In this document: positions 54,776 to 64,000 of the stretch, one piece after another
Layout: each line of letters starts with the position of its first letter
Numbering within the stretch: position 1 is the first letter of the stretch
Assembly (NCBI RefSeq): GCF_020181615.1
Contig: NZ_CP084029.1
Coordinates: forward strand, 1,717,875-1,781,874
Direction: 5' to 3'
Origin: [Mycobacterium] crassicus
GTDB taxonomy: Bacteria > Actinomycetota > Actinomycetes > Mycobacteriales > Mycobacteriaceae
DNA length: 64,000 bases
The notes under the pieces: model-generated
Told to the model about the DNA's origin: nothing
What the model saw: only the letters and a program-made list of their open reading frames with translations
Databases searched by the model: none
Translations under genes and position numbers: made by a program

Positions 54776-55729
54776 CTAGGCGAAGAGTCCGTTCACCCAG
54801 TCGAAGTCGAACAGGTTGGCGCCGGCGAGGGCGTCACCCAGGTCCGGGTCGACCGGGACCACGACGTCGTCGACCGGCAGGTTCATGGTCATCGCGTTGG
54901 CGATCATCTCGGGCAGGATCCGGAACATGTAGTCGATGGGGCCTTCCTCGGTGAGGAAGCCGACCAGCGGAGCGTGGACGGTGTCCGAGCCGGCCTGCGG
55001 GTCCCAGGGGATGTACCCGTTGAGGAAGGCGTCCAGCACGTCCTGCGGCGTGTGGTCACCGGTGTTGGTGAACTGGTCGCTCAGTGCGTACATGGCGCTG
55101 ATCGACGGGCTCATCATGGCCTCGGCCATGCCCTTCCACGTGTTGTAGTCGCCGAAGACATCCTGGACGTTGGCCCAGTCGCGCAGCATGGTGCTGCTCA
55201 GGCCGAAGATGCCGGCGACCTCGTCGGTCTCACCCCGCGGAATGTGGTTGAACAGCGGCTGGAAGACGTTCTGCATGTCGAACAGCATCTCTTTGTTGAC
55301 GAGGTTGAACGCCTCGGTGGTGTTGCCGTCCTGCATGTACTGGCTGACCAGTGGCAGGAGGGCTTCCAGGCCCAGGGCGGCGCCGTGCCCCGACCAGATC
55401 CCCTGGACACCCTCCATGGATGCTTCGAGGCTGGTCTTGGCGACGTCGCCGTAGTGGCCGAAGAGTTCGCTGGCGGCCGTTCCGACCGGGTTCGGACCCG
55501 AGATCACGTCCATCAGGTTGGCCCAGTTCTCCGCGGTCGTGTTGGCGAGCTGCACGTCGGACTGGTGTGCGTCCAAGGAGATGATCGGTGCGACCGGGTT
55601 GATGGCTAGCACGCCCGCGGCGGCCAGGGCGACTCCGGCGGCCAGCACCAGATTGGTGCGGCTGGTCGGCAGGAAGTCAGATACGGTGCCGCGATCGGGG
55701 GTCGATCCCGCGGCAAGGGCGAGCTGCAT
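54776..55729 (-). CDS. Exported protein of unknown function, divergent from mbtL and flanked by IdeR boxes
   Basis: The 317-residue protein has one hydrophobic segment near the N-terminus (LVLAAGVALAAAGVLAINPV), consistent with a signal peptide or anchor, then an acidic, Asn/Asp-rich helical-looking domain (NTTAENWANLMDVISGPNPV … FGHYGDVAKTSLEASMEGV … FDYMFR-like and DPLVDD-like stretches). No family is recognised. ATG 55729 has AAGGAG just upstream. Its promoter region is the divergent mbtL region with two IdeR boxes, so it is probably induced in iron starvation and may act in siderophore handling at the envelope. Confidence 0.7.
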   Translation of the reverse strand: MQLALAAGSTPDRGTVSDFLPTSRTNLVLAAGVALAAAGVLAINPVAPIISLDAHQSDVQLANTTAENWANLMDVISGPNPVGTAASELFGHYGDVAKTSLEASMEGVQGIWSGHGAALGLEALLPLVSQYMQDGNTTEAFNLVNKEMLFDMQNVFQPLFNHIPRGETDEVAGIFGLSSTMLRDWANVQDVFGDYNTWKGMAEAMMSPSISAMYALSDQFTNTGDHTPQDVLDAFLNGYIPWDPQAGSDTVHAPLVGFLTEEGPIDYMFRILPEMIANAMTMNLPVDDVVVPVDPDLGDALAGANLFDFDWVNGLFA

Positions 55730-55811
55730 TGCTTCTCCTTATGGTGACCTCACCTGTCATGAGGTTGTTTTAATGTAGAACGCGGGCCAACCTTAACCAG
55801 ACCCCTCCACG

Positions 55812-55830
55812 CTAGGCAAGCCTTACCTAA
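55812..55830 (-). promoter_or_regulatory. IdeR box 1 in the exported-protein/mbtL divergent region
   Basis: The minus strand reads TTAGGTAAGGCTTGCCTAG, matching the IdeR consensus at 15 of 19 positions. It lies ~83 nt upstream of the leftward gene and ~50 nt upstream of mbtL. Confidence 0.75.
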
Positions 55831-55852
55831 CCGTGTGTCGCGCATCACAAAG

Positions 55853-55871
55853 TAGGGTAAGGCTAACCTTA
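55853..55871 (+). promoter_or_regulatory. IdeR box 2 at the mbtL promoter
   Basis: TAGGGTAAGGCTAACCTTA matches the IdeR consensus at 15 of 19 positions and ends 7 nt before ATG 55879, nearly the same geometry as at mbtI. TAACCT inside it may be the −10 of a short-leader or leaderless transcript. Confidence 0.78.
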
Positions 55872-55878
55872 CTTCGCG

Positions 55879-56160
55879 ATGTCGTGTAGCGTCCCTCGGG
55901 TGAGTTCGTCGCCATCTGATGCTGTCGGTAGTGCGCTACGCGAGATCCTGCGAGACGACCTGAATGTCGACCTCAGCCGGGTCACCCCGGAGTCGAGGTT
56001 GGTCGATGACGTCGGCCTGGACTCGGTGGCGTTCGCGATCGGCATGGTTGCCATCGAGGATCGTCTCGGCGTGGCGCTGTCCGAGGAAGATCTGCTGACC
56101 TGCGACACCGTCGGCGACCTTGAGTCCGCCATCCGGGCGAAAGCCCCCGCCGACGCGTGA
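55879..56160 (+). CDS. mbtL: Acyl carrier protein MbtL
   Basis: The 93-residue protein is an acyl carrier protein with the phosphopantetheine site DVGLDSVAF (Ser49). MbtL carries the fatty acid that MbtN desaturates and MbtK transfers to the mycobactin lysine. ATG 55879 is 7 nt after the IdeR box; GTG 55900 is an alternative start that would give a more compact N-terminus. The stop overlaps the mbtM GTG. It corresponds to Rv1344 at the head of the mbt-2 cluster. Confidence 0.88.
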   Translation: MSCSVPRVSSSPSDAVGSALREILRDDLNVDLSRVTPESRLVDDVGLDSVAFAIGMVAIEDRLGVALSEEDLLTCDTVGDLESAIRAKAPADA

Positions 56161-57734
56161 GCGTGCTCGCTGGCGCCCTGACCCGGGCGATGACCGCGTC
56201 GGACCAGGATCTGGTGATCTTCGATCAGGTCAGTGGGACTTGGCAGCGGAACCCGTGGGCGCAGGTGCACTCCCGGGCGCAGAGCGTGGCGGCCAGGGTG
56301 CTCGACACGGACCAAACCGGTGCGGTCGGCCTGGTCGGGGATCCGACCGTCGAGCTGGTGGCGGCCATTGCGGGGGCCTGGCTGGCCGGGCGTCCGGTCT
56401 CGATCCTGCCCGGTCCGGTGCGCGGCGCCGACCCGCAGCAGTGGGCGCGGGCGACGCTGAACCGGTTCGCCGGCATCGGAGTCGACACGGTCTTCAGCCA
56501 CACCGCCTCGCTGCAGTTGCTCAGTGAGACCGATTCCGGTGTCGCGGTGCACGACGTCGCCACCGTCGCCACCGAGCGATCGGCCGCCTTCACGCCGGTA
56601 GCCGCCGCGCCGGATGCGCCGGCGGTGCTGCAGGGCACGGCCGGATCGACCGGAACGCCCCGCACCGCGCAGCTGTCTCCGGCCGCGGTGCTGGCCAACA
56701 TCAGCGGGCTACTGGCGCACGTGGAACTGGACGCCTCCGAAGACGCCGGCTGCACCTGGCTGCCGCTGTACCACGACATGGGACTCACCTTCTTTCTCAG
56801 CGGCGCGCTGTCCGGTGTGCCGTTGTGGCTGGCGCCCACCGCGGCATTCGCCGCATCCCCGTTCCGCTGGCTGACCTGGCTGCATGAGAGCGGCGCCACC
56901 CTGACCGCGGCCCCGAACTTCGCCTACAGCGTGCTCGGCAAGTACGCGCGCCGCATCCCCGACGTCGACCTGAGCCGGGTTCGGGTGGCGATCAACGGGG
57001 GAGAGCCCGTCGACTGTGCGGCACTGGAGCGCTTCGTCACCGAGCTGGCCAAGTTCGGATTCGCCCCGGGTGCGGTCACGCCGTCCTACGGGCTGGCCGA
57101 GGCCACCTGCGCGGTGACCGCGCCGCGCCCGGGCACCGGCCTCTTGTATGACGAAATCATCGGCGCCGCAACCGATTCACCGACTCGTCGGCACGCGATC
57201 CTGGGTGTGCCGATCCCCGGCATGCAGGTGCGGGTCGCGCCGACGGCCGGACACGACGCCGAGGCGCCCGGCCGCGACGTCGGCGAGATCGAGATCCGGG
57301 GCACCTCGATGATGTCGGGTTACATCGGCGAACCCGCGCATGACCCCGACACCTGGTTCGCCACCGGCGACCTCGGCTATCTCACCGATGACGGCCTGGT
57401 GGTCTGCGGCCGGGCCAAGGAGATCATCACGGTGGCCGGTCGCAACGTATTTCCCACCGAGATCGAACGAGTGGCCGCGGAGACCCGGGGCGTCCGGGAG
57501 GGTGCGGTGGTCGCGGTCGGCACCGACGATGTGCGCCCCGCGCTGGTCGTCGTTGCCGAGTTCCGCGGGCCCGACGAGGCCGGGGCCCGCAGTGACCTGA
57601 TCTCCCGGGTGGCGTCGGAGTGCGGGGTGGTGCCCGCCAAGGTGGTGTTCCTGGCGCCCGGCTCGCTGCCGCGGACGTCTTCGGGCAAGCTGCGGCGCAT
57701 CGAGGTCAAACAGAACATGGAGGCGATGAGTTGA
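56157..57734 (+). CDS. mbtM: Fatty acyl-AMP ligase MbtM
   Basis: MbtM (FadD33) activates a long-chain fatty acid as the acyl-adenylate and loads it on MbtL. The 525-residue adenylating enzyme has the P-loop [54 protein letters not shown] and the C-terminal Lys in [14 protein letters not shown] 56157 overlaps the mbtL stop, and the stop overlaps the mbtN start. Confidence 0.92.
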   Translation: MSVLAGALTRAMTASDQDLVIFDQVSGTWQRNPWAQVHSRAQSVAARVLDTDQTGAVGLVGDPTVELVAAIAGAWLAGRPVSILPGPVRGADPQQWARATLNRFAGIGVDTVFSHTASLQLLSETDSGVAVHDVATVATERSAAFTPVAAAPDAPAVLQGTAGSTGTPRTAQLSPAAVLANISGLLAHVELDASEDAGCTWLPLYHDMGLTFFLSGALSGVPLWLAPTAAFAASPFRWLTWLHESGATLTAAPNFAYSVLGKYARRIPDVDLSRVRVAINGGEPVDCAALERFVTELAKFGFAPGAVTPSYGLAEATCAVTAPRPGTGLLYDEIIGAATDSPTRRHAILGVPIPGMQVRVAPTAGHDAEAPGRDVGEIEIRGTSMMSGYIGEPAHDPDTWFATGDLGYLTDDGLVVCGRAKEIITVAGRNVFPTEIERVAAETRGVREGAVVAVGTDDVRPALVVVAEFRGPDEAGARSDLISRVASECGVVPAKVVFLAPGSLPRTSSGKLRRIEVKQNMEAMS

Positions 57735-58900
57735 CTTCGGACGCGGGGGGCCTCGACGTCTACCGGGCACTGCTCGACGAGGTCTTCGACCAGCGTGTCG
57801 CCGACTGGACCGCCGAAGCCGAAGCAACCGAACGCTTTCCGCGCGCACTGATCGAACACCTGGGCCGCACCGGGGTGTTCGCGGGCAAGTGGGATAACGG
57901 CCAGCATCCCGACGTCGCCAAGCTGGTGGCGCTGGCGTCGAAGCTGGGACGGCTGCGCTCGGCCGGAATCGGGGTCGGGGTGAGCCTGCACGATTCGGCG
58001 ATCGCGATCTTGCGCCGCTTCGGGCGTTCGGAGTATCTGCAGGGCATCTGCGAGCAGGCGATCACCGGCGAGGCTGTGCTGTGCATCGCCGCCTCCGAGG
58101 AGTCCGGCGGTTCGGATCTGCAGATTGTCGAGACCGAAGTCCGTTCCGCGCGAGACGGATTCGAGATCCGCGGCCGGAAGAAGTTCGTCTCGCTGTCGCC
58201 GATCGCCGACCACATCATCGTTGTCGCCCGCGGCGTCGACCACGACGCGAGCAGCCGGCACGGCAATGTCCTGGTGATCGCGGTGCCGACCGCGCAGGTG
58301 CAGGTGTGTGAGCCCTACCGCAAGGTGGGCGCCGGACCGCTGGACACCGCCGCGGTCGAGATCGACACCTGGGTGCCGGCCGACGCCCTGATCGCCCGCC
58401 CGGGCACCGGCCTGGCCGCGATCTCCTGGGGGTTGGCGCACGAACGCATGTCGATCGCCGGGCAGGTCGCGTCGTCGTGCCAGTTGGTGCTGGGGCTGAC
58501 CCACGCCCGGATGATGCGCCGCCGGCAGTTCGGGGCCACCCTGTTCGAGCATCAGGCGTTGCGAATGCGGGTCGCCGACCTGCAGGCTCGAGTTGATCTA
58601 CTTCGCCACGCGCTCAACGGTATTGCCGCCGAAGGACGCCTGGACCTGCGGGCAGCCGCGGCGATCAAGGTCACCGCGGCCCGGCTGGGCGAAGAGGTGA
58701 TGTCGGAATGCATGCACATCTTCGGCGGCTCCGGCTACCTGGTGGATGAGACACCGATCGGGCGCTGGTGGCGAGACATGAAGCTGGCCCGGGTGGGCGG
58801 CGGCACCGACGAGGTGCTCTGGGAGTTGGTGGCGGCCGGGATGCGCCCCGACTACGACGGCTACGACGAGTTGTTCGACAGCGGGTCGTCGTCGGGGTAA
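57731..58900 (+). CDS. mbtN: Acyl-ACP dehydrogenase MbtN
   Basis: MbtN (FadE14) is a flavoenzyme that introduces the double bond into the MbtL-bound acyl chain. The 389-residue protein has an acyl-CoA dehydrogenase fold: [57 protein letters not shown] and [21 protein letters not shown]. The best start is TTG 57731, overlapping the mbtM stop (TTGA); no better ATG or GTG precedes the conserved helix. It overlaps the convergent mbtK by 40 bp. Confidence 0.9.
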   Translation: MTSDAGGLDVYRALLDEVFDQRVADWTAEAEATERFPRALIEHLGRTGVFAGKWDNGQHPDVAKLVALASKLGRLRSAGIGVGVSLHDSAIAILRRFGRSEYLQGICEQAITGEAVLCIAASEESGGSDLQIVETEVRSARDGFEIRGRKKFVSLSPIADHIIVVARGVDHDASSRHGNVLVIAVPTAQVQVCEPYRKVGAGPLDTAAVEIDTWVPADALIARPGTGLAAISWGLAHERMSIAGQVASSCQLVLGLTHARMMRRRQFGATLFEHQALRMRVADLQARVDLLRHALNGIAAEGRLDLRAAAAIKVTAARLGEEVMSECMHIFGGSGYLVDETPIGRWWRDMKLARVGGGTDEVLWELVAAGMRPDYDGYDELFDSGSSSG

Positions 58901-59490
58901 CGCAGCACCCCGTAGAGCGCCATCTTGCGATAACCCATGTCGTGTTCGCCCAGGAAGGCGCCGCCCACATACTCGGCCAGCCGGCGCATCGCCGTGTTGC
59001 GGTACTCGGGTTCGAACATCATCCGCCGGCACCGCGGTTCGAGGTCGAACGCGCTGGCCATGACGCGTGGTAGCAGGATCGCCGCGAACCCCCGATTGAC
59101 CGCCGCGATGTCCGCGACGGCCCCGTGCATGCCCAGATCGTACGGGTCGGCGTCGTAGTACTTGGCGATGGAATCCTTTGCGGCCCGGTATAACTCGATG
59201 TAACCGCTGTCTTGTCCGCGCCGGCTGACGATGAGCGGCCGGGTGTAGCTGCCGGCGACCTGGGCGCTCAGATAGGCATGCCAGCGCTCCGGCGGCCAGG
59301 CGGACTCCCACGTCTGGGCAAGGTGCGGCCGGTTCATCCACTCGGAGACCATCTCCGCGTCGGCGTCCGGGTCGGCCACCCGGATCGCATAGGGCTCGGC
59401 CAGCACCGGGATGGGGGGTGCCGGGACGCGGCGGACCTCGTCGGAAATATCCGTCAGCTCGCGGTGCAGGATGGTTGCGGCGTCACTCAT
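58861..59490 (-). CDS. mbtK: Lysine N-acyltransferase MbtK
   Basis: MbtK transfers the acyl chain from MbtL to the epsilon-amino group of lysine in mycobactin. The 209-residue GNAT protein has the siderophore-acyltransferase features [36 protein letters not shown] and [31 protein letters not shown] with catalytic His/Asp candidates. It is divergent from irtA across an IdeR box. It corresponds to Rv1347c. Confidence 0.9.
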   Translation of the reverse strand: MSDAATILHRELTDISDEVRRVPAPPIPVLAEPYAIRVADPDADAEMVSEWMNRPHLAQTWESAWPPERWHAYLSAQVAGSYTRPLIVSRRGQDSGYIELYRAAKDSIAKYYDADPYDLGMHGAVADIAAVNRGFAAILLPRVMASAFDLEPRCRRMMFEPEYRNTAMRRLAEYVGGAFLGEHDMGYRKMALYGVLRYPDDDPLSNNSS

Positions 59491-59529
59491 AACGAGCAGT
59501 GAGCCTACCCGAGCGTCTATCCACGTAAG

Positions 59530-59548
59530 TGAGGGTAGGGTAACCTAG
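59530..59548 (+). promoter_or_regulatory. IdeR box in the mbtK/irtA divergent region
   Basis: TGAGGGTAGGGTAACCTAG matches the IdeR consensus at 15 of 19 positions. It lies 40 nt upstream of mbtK and 70 nt upstream of irtA, so one site can control both directions. TAGGGT within it may be the irtA −10. Confidence 0.78.
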
Positions 59549-59617
59549 GTTCGGCTTGCCGGCACGGGCGCCGGGTCCCGCCCCGCGGGATGGGCAACCG
59601 TTGGTGAAAGGACCTTG

Positions 59618-62212
59618 ATGGCGCGCGGCTTGCAGGGTGCGATTCTGCGGGGCTTCGGCGCCCGCGACCACACCGTGACGGTGCTCGAGACCAGCTGGAT
59701 CGCCCCGCACTGCGTCCGCATCTGGATGCATTCGCCGACCCTGTTCACCGATGCGACCGTGGAACCCAGTGCCTGGCTGCGCTTCTGGTTCCCCGACCCG
59801 GACGGCTCCAAAACCGAGTACCAACGCGCCTACACCATCGCCGAAGGGGACGCCGCGACCGGACGCTTCGCGGTCGACATGATGCTGCACGAACCGGCCG
59901 GGCCGGCCACCCGCTGGGCCCGCACCGTCGAACCCGGCGCGACCATTGCGGCCATGTCGCTGATGGGCTCCTCACGATTCGAAGCGCCCGATCACGACGC
60001 GCAGCCCGCCGGCTACCTGTTGTTGGGCGACTCGGCATCGATTCCGGGGATCAACGGAATCATCGGCACCGTCGCACCCGACGTGCCGATCGAGCTGTAT
60101 CTCGAACAGCACGACGACAACGACCCGTTGATCCCGTTGCGTGAGCACCCCCGGCTGCGGGTGCACTGGGTGCCCCGCCGCGACACGAACTCGCTGGCCG
60201 CCGCGATCGAAGCGCGGGACTGGTCGGACTGGTACGCCTGGGCCACCCCGGAGGCCGCGACGCTCAAGGCGCTGCGGGTGCGGCTGCGCGACGAATTCGG
60301 GTTCCCCAAATCCGAGATACACGCGCAGGCTTACTGGAACGCCGGGCGTGCCATGGGCATTGAGCGTGGCCCCGAGGAACCCTCTTCGCCGTCGACTCTG
60401 CGTCCACCAGAGGAAAGTGCGAGTGAGGCGCCCGGTGAGCGCAGAGTCAACGCCAAGGGGGAGTGGCGGGCGCAGGCCGCCGGCCGGCTGCTCGGCCCGC
60501 TCAAGGCGCCGCTGATCGTCTCCGGCGTCCTGCAGGGCCTGATCACACTGCTGCAGCTGGCGCCGTTCGTGCTGCTGGTGGAGCTGGCCCGGCTGCTGGT
60601 CTCCGGCGCCGACGAGTCGCGGCTGTGGACGGTCGGCATCGCGGCGGTCTCCCTGCTCGGCCTGGGCACCCTGCTGGGCGCGGGACTGACCCTGTGGCTG
60701 CACGTGGTCGACGCCCGCTTCGCCAGCGCGCTGCGGACCCGGCTGCTCACCAAGCTGTCTCGGCTGCCGCTGGGCTGGTTCACCGCCCGGGGCTCCGGGT
60801 CGATCAAGCAACTCGTCGCCGACGACACCCTGTCGCTGCACTATCTGGTCACCCACGCCATCCCGGACGCCGTCGCCGCGGTCATCGCCCCGGTGGCGGT
60901 GCTGATCTACCTGTTCGCGGTAGATTGGCGGGTGGCCCTGGTGCTGTTCGTGCCGGTGCTGGTCTACATGGTGCTGATGTCGATGATGATGACCCAGTCG
61001 GGTCCCAAGATCAGCCAGGCGCAGCGCTGGGCCGAGCGGATGAACGGTGAGGCGGGCACCTACCTGGAGGGGCAGCCGGTGATCCGGGTGTTCGGCGGGG
61101 CCGCCGCGTCGACCTTCCGTCGCCAGTTGGACGACTACATCCGTTTTCTGGTGGACTGGCAGCGGCCGTTCGTCGGCAAGAAGACGCTGATGGACCTGGT
61201 CACCCGGCCGTCGACGTTCCTGTGGCTGATCATGCTGACCGGCGCCCCGTTGATCGTCGCGGGCCGGATGGACCCGGTGAACCTGTTGCCGTTCCTGTTG
61301 CTGGGCACCACCTTCGGTGCCCGCCTGCTCGGCATCGGACTGGGAATCGGTGGCATCCGGGGCGGCATGCTGGCGGCCCGGCGACTGCAGATCGCCCTGG
61401 ACGAGCCCGAACTCGGGATCGAGCAGCAGCGTGCCGCGAAAGTGAAGACCCCCGAGCCAGCCGGCACGGTGCGCTTCGAGGCGGTCGGCTTCGCCTACCG
61501 GCCCGGGGTGCCGGTGATCTCCGACGTGTCACTGACCCTGCGGCCCGGCACGGTGACCGCACTGGTCGGCCCCTCCGGTTCCGGCAAGTCGACGCTGGCG
61601 GCACTGCTGGCCCGCTTCCACGATGTCGGCGACGGCTCGATATCGGTTGATGGGCACGACATCCGGACCCTGACCGCCGACGAGCTGTATCGCCGGGTCG
61701 GGTTCGTGCTGCAGGAAACCCAGCTGGTGCACGGGACGGTGCGCGACAACATCGCGCTGGCCGTTCCGGACGCCACCGACGAGCAGGTGCGTGCCGCCGC
61801 CCGCGAGGCGCAGATTCACGAACGAATCCTGCGGCTGCCGCAGGGCTATGACACCGTGCTCGGTGCCGCCGCCGCGCTCTCCGGTGGCGAGCGGCAACGG
61901 CTCACCATCGCCCGAGCCATCCTCGCCGACACGCCGGTGCTCATCCTCGACGAGGCCACCGCGTTCGCCGACCCCGAGTCGGAATACCTGGTGCAGCAGG
62001 CGTTGAACCGGCTGACCAAGGACCGCACGGTGCTCGTCATCGCGCACCGGCTGCACACCATCACCGGCGCCGACCAGATCGTGGTGCTCGACCACGGCGG
62101 CATCGTCGAACAGGGCCGCCACGAAGAGCTGCTCGCCGCCGGGGGCCGCTACCTGAAGTTGTGGGAGACCGGCCGGCAGGCGGTCACCACGGGAGCGGAG
62201 GCGGGGCGATGA
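59618..62212 (+). CDS. irtA: Siderophore ABC importer subunit IrtA
   Basis: IrtA with IrtB imports ferric carboxymycobactin and reduces the iron. The 864-residue protein has an N-terminal siderophore-interacting FAD-binding domain ([10 protein letters not shown] … [11 protein letters not shown] … [17 protein letters not shown]), a linker, an exporter-type six-helix membrane domain and an ATPase with Walker [10 protein letters not shown], signature [15 protein letters not shown], Walker B LILDEAT and a His switch. ATG 59618 after AAAGGA is preferred over TTG 59615. It overlaps irtB by 4 bp. It corresponds to Rv1348. Confidence 0.94.
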   Translation: MARGLQGAILRGFGARDHTVTVLETSWIAPHCVRIWMHSPTLFTDATVEPSAWLRFWFPDPDGSKTEYQRAYTIAEGDAATGRFAVDMMLHEPAGPATRWARTVEPGATIAAMSLMGSSRFEAPDHDAQPAGYLLLGDSASIPGINGIIGTVAPDVPIELYLEQHDDNDPLIPLREHPRLRVHWVPRRDTNSLAAAIEARDWSDWYAWATPEAATLKALRVRLRDEFGFPKSEIHAQAYWNAGRAMGIERGPEEPSSPSTLRPPEESASEAPGERRVNAKGEWRAQAAGRLLGPLKAPLIVSGVLQGLITLLQLAPFVLLVELARLLVSGADESRLWTVGIAAVSLLGLGTLLGAGLTLWLHVVDARFASALRTRLLTKLSRLPLGWFTARGSGSIKQLVADDTLSLHYLVTHAIPDAVAAVIAPVAVLIYLFAVDWRVALVLFVPVLVYMVLMSMMMTQSGPKISQAQRWAERMNGEAGTYLEGQPVIRVFGGAAASTFRRQLDDYIRFLVDWQRPFVGKKTLMDLVTRPSTFLWLIMLTGAPLIVAGRMDPVNLLPFLLLGTTFGARLLGIGLGIGGIRGGMLAARRLQIALDEPELGIEQQRAAKVKTPEPAGTVRFEAVGFAYRPGVPVISDVSLTLRPGTVTALVGPSGSGKSTLAALLARFHDVGDGSISVDGHDIRTLTADELYRRVGFVLQETQLVHGTVRDNIALAVPDATDEQVRAAAREAQIHERILRLPQGYDTVLGAAAALSGGERQRLTIARAILADTPVLILDEATAFADPESEYLVQQALNRLTKDRTVLVIAHRLHTITGADQIVVLDHGGIVEQGRHEELLAAGGRYLKLWETGRQAVTTGAEAGR

Positions 62213-63948
62213 TCCGCACGTTGATCGCGCTGATTCCGCAGGACCGCCGCGGCCGGATGCTCGGCTACACCGTGCTGACACTGCTGTCGGTGGTGGTGCG
62301 CGCCGCCGCAACCGTGCTGCTGGTGCCGCTGGTGGCCGCCCTGTTCTCCGACAACCCGCGCCACGCGCTGGTCTGGCTGGGCTGGCTGACCGCCGCGACC
62401 GTCGCCGGCTGGCTGATCGACTTCGCTTGCGCGCGAATCGGATTCGATCTCGGATTCGCCGTACTCGACCACACCCAGCACGACGTCGCCGACCGGCTGC
62501 CTGGAATCCGATTGGACTGGTTCACCCCCGACAACACCGCCACCGCGCGGCAGGCGATCGCCGCCACCGGCCCCGAACTGGTCAGCCTGGTGGTCAACCT
62601 GCTGACCCCGCTGATCAGCGCCATCCTGTTGCCGCCGGCGATCGGGCTGGCGCTGCTGGGGGTGTCCTGGCAGCTCGGGCTGGCCGCCCTGGGCGGGGTG
62701 CCGCTGCTGCTGGGGGCGCTGTGGGCGGCCAACCGGCTCAGCGCCCGCGCCGATGCCGCCGCCGGTGACGCCAACACCGCCCTGACCGAACGCATCATCG
62801 AGTTCGCCCGCACCCAGCAGGCGCTGCGCGCGGCCCGCCGTGTCGAACCCGAGCGCAGCACGGTCGGCGCCGCACTGAGCGCCCAGCACGGCGCGGCGAT
62901 GCGATTGCTGCTCATGCAGATTCCCGGCCAGTTGCTGTTCAGTCTGGCCAGCCAGGGCGCACTGATCCTGCTCGCCGGCGCCACGGCCGCGCTGACCGTG
63001 ACCGGCACCTTGAGCGTGCCCGAGGCCGTCGCACTGATCGTGGTGATGGCGCGCTTCCTGGAGCCGTTCACCGCCATCAGTGAGCTGGCGCCGGCCCTGG
63101 AGTCGACCCGGGCCAGCCTGAAGCGGATCCAGGCGGTGCTCAACGCGCCGACTCTGACCGTGGGAACCGGCGCCCTGCGCGATGCCGGGGCGGCGCCCAG
63201 CATCGAGTTCGACAACGTCACCTTCGGTTACGGCGCGGCCGGCGCCCCGGTGCTCGACCGGGTCAGTTTCACGCTGGAGCCGGGCACCACCACCGCCGTC
63301 GTCGGGCCGTCCGGGTCGGGCAAGAGCACCATCCTGGGCCTGATCGCCGGCCTGCACGAACCCACCGGCGGCCGGGTCCTGTTCGACGGCTTCGACGCCG
63401 CCGAACTGGACCAACCGGCGCGGCGCGCGGCCAGCAGCATGGTGTTCCAGCACCCTTACCTGCTGGACGGCACCATCCGCGCCAACGTTCTGGTCGGAGA
63501 TCCCGACGCCGATCAGGAAGGCTTCGTGCGGGCCACCGAACTCGCCCGGGTCGACGAGCTGACCGGTCGGTTGCCCGACGGTGTCGACACAGCGGTCGGG
63601 GAGGCCGGTGGGGCACTGTCCGGAGGTGAGCGCCAACGGGTCAGCATCGCCCGTGCCCTGCTCAAACCGGCGCCGGTGCTGTTGGTCGACGAGGCGACCA
63701 GTGCCCTGGACACCGAGAACGAGGCGGCGGTGGTCGACGCGCTGACCGCCGAGCTGCGACCGCGCACCCGCGTCATCGTCGCGCACCGGCTGGCCAGTAT
63801 CGCCCAAGCCGACCGCGTGCTGTTCATCGACAACGGTCAGATCGTCGAGGACGGCAGCATCGACGAATTGCGCGCCGCCGGTGGCCGTTTCGACGAGTTC
63901 TGGCGACAGCAGCACGAGGCTGCCGGTTGGCGGATCAATACGGGCTAA
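62209..63948 (+). CDS. irtB: Siderophore ABC importer subunit IrtB
   Basis: IrtB is the half-transporter partner of IrtA without the flavin domain. The 579-residue protein has six membrane helices and an ATPase domain with Walker [10 protein letters not shown], signature [15 protein letters not shown] and Walker B LLVDEAT. ATG 62209 overlaps the irtA stop. It corresponds to Rv1349. Heterodimer formation with IrtA follows from coupling and family knowledge. Confidence 0.94.
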   Translation: MIRTLIALIPQDRRGRMLGYTVLTLLSVVVRAAATVLLVPLVAALFSDNPRHALVWLGWLTAATVAGWLIDFACARIGFDLGFAVLDHTQHDVADRLPGIRLDWFTPDNTATARQAIAATGPELVSLVVNLLTPLISAILLPPAIGLALLGVSWQLGLAALGGVPLLLGALWAANRLSARADAAAGDANTALTERIIEFARTQQALRAARRVEPERSTVGAALSAQHGAAMRLLLMQIPGQLLFSLASQGALILLAGATAALTVTGTLSVPEAVALIVVMARFLEPFTAISELAPALESTRASLKRIQAVLNAPTLTVGTGALRDAGAAPSIEFDNVTFGYGAAGAPVLDRVSFTLEPGTTTAVVGPSGSGKSTILGLIAGLHEPTGGRVLFDGFDAAELDQPARRAASSMVFQHPYLLDGTIRANVLVGDPDADQEGFVRATELARVDELTGRLPDGVDTAVGEAGGALSGGERQRVSIARALLKPAPVLLVDEATSALDTENEAAVVDALTAELRPRTRVIVAHRLASIAQADRVLFIDNGQIVEDGSIDELRAAGGRFDEFWRQQHEAAGWRINTG

Positions 63949-63967
63949 CTGTGCGATCATCGGATGC

Positions 63968-64000
63968 GTGAGCGCCGACGATGACCCCGAGGCCCGCATC
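63968..64000 (+). CDS. Possible start of the next gene (partial)
   Basis: GTG 63968 begins an open frame, MSADDDPEARI, running off the window 20 nt after irtB. Too little sequence is present to name it, and the start is not certain. Confidence 0.3.
   Translation, partial: MSADDDPEARI

Noticed and set aside
55780..55798. Third IdeR box near 55790 (GGTTAAGG half-site)
   Set aside because: Only about 9 of 19 positions match; it may be a degenerate site, but the two strong boxes nearby suffice.
62149..63999. 616-residue minus-strand frame opposite irtB
   Set aside because: Gln/Gly/His-rich antisense of an intact ABC transporter gene.

Overview
The window is a contiguous stretch of high-GC actinobacterial chromosome from a mycobacterium. 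Evidence includes the gene order proA–MoxR–VWA … nadD–rsfS–gpgP–octT–degV … comEA–comEC–holA–rpsT … lepA–lppR … subI–cysTWA … sirA–cysH–che … rpfD–hemW–mbtI, which follows the Mycobacterium tuberculosis Rv2427c–Rv2386c block read in reverse. Other evidence is an MmpS/MmpL pair, Eis, a PGRS-repeat protein, mycobactin genes and IdeR boxes. It is not M. tuberculosis itself: several genes are inserted, absent or moved. A slow-growing or M. terrae-like nontuberculous species is plausible, but I cannot fix the species from sequence alone.

Layout. 1–2.6 kb: end of proA and a MoxR ATPase/VWA pair. 2.8–9.9 kb: an accessory block with an exported PGRS-repeat protein lacking a PE domain, a large ATP-binding LuxR (LAL) regulator broken by a one-base frameshift, and a SAM methyltransferase; AT-rich spacers here carry a recurring ATTGAC…GCGTTAAT motif. 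10–13.4 kb: one overlapping operon, nadD–rsfS–gpgP–octT–degV (NAD, ribosome silencing, methylglucose lipopolysaccharide). 13.4–22.3 kb: MmpS/MmpL, a lipoprotein, a dihydrodipicolinate-reductase-like enzyme, eis, and a two-subunit acyl-CoA dehydrogenase. 22.4–29 kb: lipoprotein, comEA/comEC, holA, rpsT, RNase Z-like hydrolase, CBS protein, PemK-like protein. 29–31.2 kb: tandem paralogous small secreted proteins. 31.3–36.5 kb: lepA, lppR, a GH15 trehalase-like enzyme and two tiny membrane proteins. 36.5–43.9 kb: sulfate assimilation, with the uptake operon subI-cysT-cysW-cysA facing the reduction operon sirA-cysH-che; each operon is preceded by a predicted leaderless cysteine-rich leader peptide. 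44–48.7 kb: rpfD, hemW, a small Gly-rich exported protein, a Rieske protein and a hemerythrin. 48.7–64 kb: iron acquisition (mbtI; mbtL-mbtM-mbtN, mbtK, irtA-irtB) with IdeR boxes at each promoter. It is interrupted by a CsoR-family repressor, a MerR–BVMO–diiron–SDR operon and an unknown exported protein that shares IdeR boxes with mbtL.

How the parts work together. The sulfur genes form a sulfate-to-sulfide-and-siroheme pathway, with cysteine sensed through translation of Cys codons in the leaders. The siderophore genes supply salicylate (MbtI), lipid-tail activation, desaturation and transfer (MbtL/M/N/K) and the re-import transporter (IrtAB). The peptide-synthetase genes mbtA–G are not in this window.

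The most unusual structures are: (i) a ~49-bp palindromic element found twice in tandem and in frame inside hemW, once in frame inside comEA, and once overlapping the stop codon of a reductase gene; (ii) the paired cysteine leaders; (iii) lepA without a canonical start codon near its Shine–Dalgarno; (iv) the repeated AT-rich operator-like motif around the LAL regulator; and (v) an IdeR-box-linked exported protein of unknown function.
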